Assembly (NCBI RefSeq): GCF_030719035.1
Contig: NZ_CP132203.1
Span: 868,001-932,000 of the forward strand
From: Hahella sp. HNIBRBA332
GTDB lineage: Bacteria > Pseudomonadota > Gammaproteobacteria > Pseudomonadales > Oleiphilaceae
Direction of reading: 5' to 3'
DNA length: 64,000 nucleotides
The notes below the pieces were generated by a model. That model saw nothing but the letters and a program-made list of their open reading frames with translations. It was not told the DNA's origin and did no database searches. Positions within the stretch are counted from its first letter, which is position 1, and each line of letters opens with the position of its first letter. Below are positions 61,663 to 64,000 of this stretch, piece by piece. The translations under genes and the position numbers were made by a program.

Positions 61663-63396
61663 CTATTTGTCTGCCTGACTATTAATCAATTGCAAGGCGT
61701 CGCTGAGGCTGGCGGCGAAGCCCAAAGCGCCTTCGATGGGTTTGACATTGGCTTTGGCCAGGGTGCGCAAAGGTTGAAACTGCAAGTCCGCCAGGATGAG
61801 TCGGCGCCCCCGTTGCTGGCTCAATTGGACGAACTTGTTGAATGCGGAGAGCCCGCCGGCATCCAGCAGGGACACGGCGTCCATGTACAGAATCAGCCCC
61901 TGTTTAGTCTCGGTCAGCATTTCCAGCTCGGAAAACACCCTGTCCGCTGCAGCGAAGAATAAGGGGCCGTTGATCTTATACACCGCCCAATTGTCAGGTA
62001 GCGGCGTGGAGATCAGCTTAGGATGGCTGGAGATATCAGAGACCTTGGTCATCATCGATATATCGCGCATGAACAGCAGCGCCGCCAGAACGATGCCGGC
62101 GGAGATCGCCAATACCATATCGAATAACACAGTCAGCGTGAGGCAGGTCATCAATACAAAAATATCGCCAGTAGGCGCTTTCTTGATCAGTGCGACGACT
62201 TTATGCGCTTCGCTCATATTCCACGCCACCATTAATAGCAGCGCCGCCATGGAGGCCATCGGCAGATAGGCGAGCAAGGGACCCAGGGCGATCAGACCTG
62301 CCAGGACCACTGCAGCGTGAACCATGCCGGAGACGGGGGACTCTGCGCCGGAGCGGTAGTTGGCGGTGGAGCGTGCGATGGCGGCGGTCGCGGTGATGCC
62401 GCCGAAAAATGGAACCACCAGATTGCCAATGCCCTGGCCGAGCAATTCGCCGTTGGCCTGATGGCGGCGTCCGGTCATGCCGTCCAGAACCACGGCGCAC
62501 AGCAACGACTCGATAGCGCCCAACATGGCGATGGAGAACGCCGCTGGCAGAAGCCGTTCAAAGGTGCTCCAGGTCCACGCCAATGGCTGACCGTCCGGCC
62601 CAGGCTGCAGCCAGGGCCAGGTGAAGTCCGGAAATAAGCTGGGAATGCCGTGGCCCACGCCACCGTCGGCGAGCGGATAAGTAAAGCGAGAGCCGATGGT
62701 GTCTACAGGATGCCCCGCCGACGCCAGAGCGAGTGACACGGCGACGCCAAGCAGAACGGCGGGTAAATGTCCGGGGATCGGCATTTTCAGTCGCGGCCAC
62801 AGTATCAGTAACGCCAGAGTGAGTGACGCCACCAGGACATTCGCCCAGTCCAGCGTCGGCAGCGCCAGCGCCAAGGTATGGATTTTGTCGATATAGGATT
62901 CCGGCATTTCGGCGAGCTTGAGTCCGAAAAAGTCTTTCACCTGTAAAGTGGCGATAACGATAGCAATACCGGAGGTGAAGCCCAGGGTGACGGATTCCGG
63001 GATGTATTCGATCAGTCTGCCCAGGCGGGCCAAAGCCAGTCCGACCAGAATGAAACCGGACATCAGCGTCGCCATCAATAGTCCTGCGAGCCCAAACTCG
63101 GATGCGATGGGGAACAAGATCACCACAAAAGCGGCGGTGGGACCGGAAATGCTGAGGCGGGAGCCTCCGGTCAGCGCAATCAGGAACCCGGCGATCATGG
63201 CGGTGTAAAGGCCGTGTTGCGGCGGTACGCCACTGGCGATAGCCAGCGCCATGGCCAGGGGAATGGCGATAATGCCCACGGTCACGCCGGCGATCAGGTC
63301 CTTGCGAAAGCGATGGAGGTTATAGGGTTCTTTGATGCAGCTATCGACAAAGGCGCTAGCCAGACGTACCGAACGCAGATGCGCGCGATGTGGCAT
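61663..63396 (-). CDS. SulP-family anion transporter (sulfate/bicarbonate type) with STAS domain
   Basis: 577 residues. About 11-14 membrane segments (for example VGIIAIPLAMALAIASGVPP, GSRLSISGPTAAFVVILFPI), then a C-terminal STAS domain (about 450-570, NWAVYKINGPLFFAAADRVF, LDAGGLSAFNKFVQ). The family carries sulfate, bicarbonate or organic acids; sequence alone does not decide. GGAGTCC lies upstream of ATG 63396. Stand-alone. If it imports sulfate it would feed PAPS for the sulfotransferase, but this is conjecture. Confidence 0.9.
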   Translation of the reverse strand: MPHRAHLRSVRLASAFVDSCIKEPYNLHRFRKDLIAGVTVGIIAIPLAMALAIASGVPPQHGLYTAMIAGFLIALTGGSRLSISGPTAAFVVILFPIASEFGLAGLLMATLMSGFILVGLALARLGRLIEYIPESVTLGFTSGIAIVIATLQVKDFFGLKLAEMPESYIDKIHTLALALPTLDWANVLVASLTLALLILWPRLKMPIPGHLPAVLLGVAVSLALASAGHPVDTIGSRFTYPLADGGVGHGIPSLFPDFTWPWLQPGPDGQPLAWTWSTFERLLPAAFSIAMLGAIESLLCAVVLDGMTGRRHQANGELLGQGIGNLVVPFFGGITATAAIARSTANYRSGAESPVSGMVHAAVVLAGLIALGPLLAYLPMASMAALLLMVAWNMSEAHKVVALIKKAPTGDIFVLMTCLTLTVLFDMVLAISAGIVLAALLFMRDISMMTKVSDISSHPKLISTPLPDNWAVYKINGPLFFAAADRVFSELEMLTETKQGLILYMDAVSLLDAGGLSAFNKFVQLSQQRGRRLILADLQFQPLRTLAKANVKPIEGALGFAASLSDALQLINSQADK

Positions 63397-63568
63397 ATGG
63401 ACTCCGAAGATGTGAGGTTAAGGGACTCGTCGCCGGAGTGGTCCGCCGTGAGGGGGGGACGCAGTCAGACGCGCCCTTAGTTTAGCATGGCGCGAGGTCA
63501 AAATTGTTATGTGATTGATTTTAAATGAAATTATTGGTGGTTTGAGGCTTGGGTCGTTCTCAGCAGCT

Positions 63569-64000
63569 TTAGGCGAAGTCAGCGCAAGCCTGGAAGGTCA
63601 TATCCTCGCCAAAATAGGGATGCCTAAAACTCAGTGACTGCGCATGTAGCAGTAGACGGTCGCTGGCGGCCAGCGCTTCCGGAGAAGCATAGAAACGATC
63701 GCCCAGAATTGGATGTCCAAGGGACAGCATGTGTACGCGCAGTTGATGCGAACGCCCGGTAATGGGGTATAGCTCCACCAAGGTGGCGTTTCTTTCCCGC
63801 GATAACACTCGATAGCCTGTCACCGCTGGCTTGCCGTGTTCGAAACAAACTTTCTGTTTGGGGCGGTTGGGCCAGTCGCATATCAGAGGCAGATCCACTT
63901 CGCCCTGGTCTTCCTTAATTACGCCCCAGACTTTGGCGATATAGGTTTTGCGCACTTCGCGCTCCATGAACTGCCGTTTCAGCTCCTTTTCCGCCTTGCG
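63569..64000 (-). CDS. RluA-family pseudouridine synthase (N-terminal part beyond window edge)
   Basis: The frame is open from the right edge to a stop at 63569. RKTYIAKVWGV, VELYPITGRSHQLRVHMLSL and GHPILGDRFY are the RluA-family motifs that surround the RNA base. The catalytic Asp region (HRLDxxTSG) lies upstream, outside the window, as do the start and any S4 domain. The length of the visible part is 143 codons. It would isomerise uridine in 23S rRNA or tRNA; which member is not decidable here. Confidence 0.88.
   Translation of the reverse strand, partial: RKAEKELKRQFMEREVRKTYIAKVWGVIKEDQGEVDLPLICDWPNRPKQKVCFEHGKPAVTGYRVLSRERNATLVELYPITGRSHQLRVHMLSLGHPILGDRFYASPEALAASDRLLLHAQSLSFRHPYFGEDMTFQACADFA

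Noticed and set aside
1..64000. CRISPR arrays, rRNA operons and insertion sequences
   Set aside because: I looked for regularly spaced repeats, rRNA sequence and transposase motifs (DDE, HUH, integrase boxes) and found none.

Overview
The window looks like chromosomal DNA of a free-living, motile, marine-type gammaproteobacterium. The evidence is the flgA/cheV/cheR neighbourhood, DbpA- and RhlE-type helicases, a di-heme peroxidase, SulP and YeiH anion transporters, a MASE1 sensor kinase, a PEP-CTERM protein and a large decorated exopolysaccharide (EPS) locus. Codon use and gene order made me think of Hahella or a close relative (Oceanospirillales). That is recognition from memory, not a search result.

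Layout. 1-2560: edge of a flagellar/chemotaxis locus (partial flgA on the minus strand; cheV and cheR on the plus strand). 2682-4146: a tRNA-Ser(GGA) followed by integrase-arm-like direct repeats and a eukaryote-like dual-specificity phosphatase, which looks like the scar or edge of an integrated element. 4147-9650: housekeeping and hypothetical genes (YeiH transporter with divergent LysR regulator, metallophosphatase, TPR protein, secreted and membrane hypotheticals, cold-shock protein). 9829-12634: convergent DEAD-box helicases dbpA and rhlE. 12949-16129: an outer-membrane barrel gene broken at a G8 tract, a hypothetical gene, and a two-gene unit of a truncated OxyR-like DNA-binding domain plus a di-heme cytochrome c peroxidase.

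16482-41361 is a Wzx/Wzy-type EPS locus. A minus-strand operon (34360 down to 23235) encodes UDP-glucose dehydrogenase, a GT26-GT4 fusion, a GT4, Wzy, a sulfotransferase, two GT2 enzymes with a possible 41-aa protein between them, a pyruvyltransferase-family enzyme and Wzx. A divergent plus-strand operon (35131-39341) encodes an outer-membrane barrel, a short OPX protein and a Wzc-type PCP/tyrosine kinase. The initiating sugar-phosphate transferase (39907-41361) and an outlying GT2 (22219-23151) complete assembly. A secreted beta-helix lipoprotein and an MBOAT/SGNH O-acetylation pair flank the locus. Together they predict an acidic polymer carrying uronate, pyruvate, sulfate and acetyl groups. 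The two divergent intergenic regions of the locus each carry a long inverted repeat built from nearly the same 16-bp arm (22065-22136 and 34900-34971). This is the most intriguing unexplained signal in the window.

41678-46403 holds three exported proteins in one minus-strand unit: a carotenoid-oxygenase-like protein with one apparently substituted metal ligand, an ALO-type flavoprotein and a secreted protein of unknown function. 47228-50171 pairs a Ser/Thr kinase-SUMF1 membrane protein with a site-2-protease homologue that has lost its catalytic residues. 50244-56271 carries an ATP-grasp protein, a membrane hypothetical, a MASE1/CHASE/PAS histidine kinase and a choice-of-anchor-A PEP-CTERM protein. 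56366-61262 is a GldA/GldFG/DUF4340 ABC system, followed by a SulP transporter and the 3' part of an RluA-family pseudouridine synthase running off the right edge.
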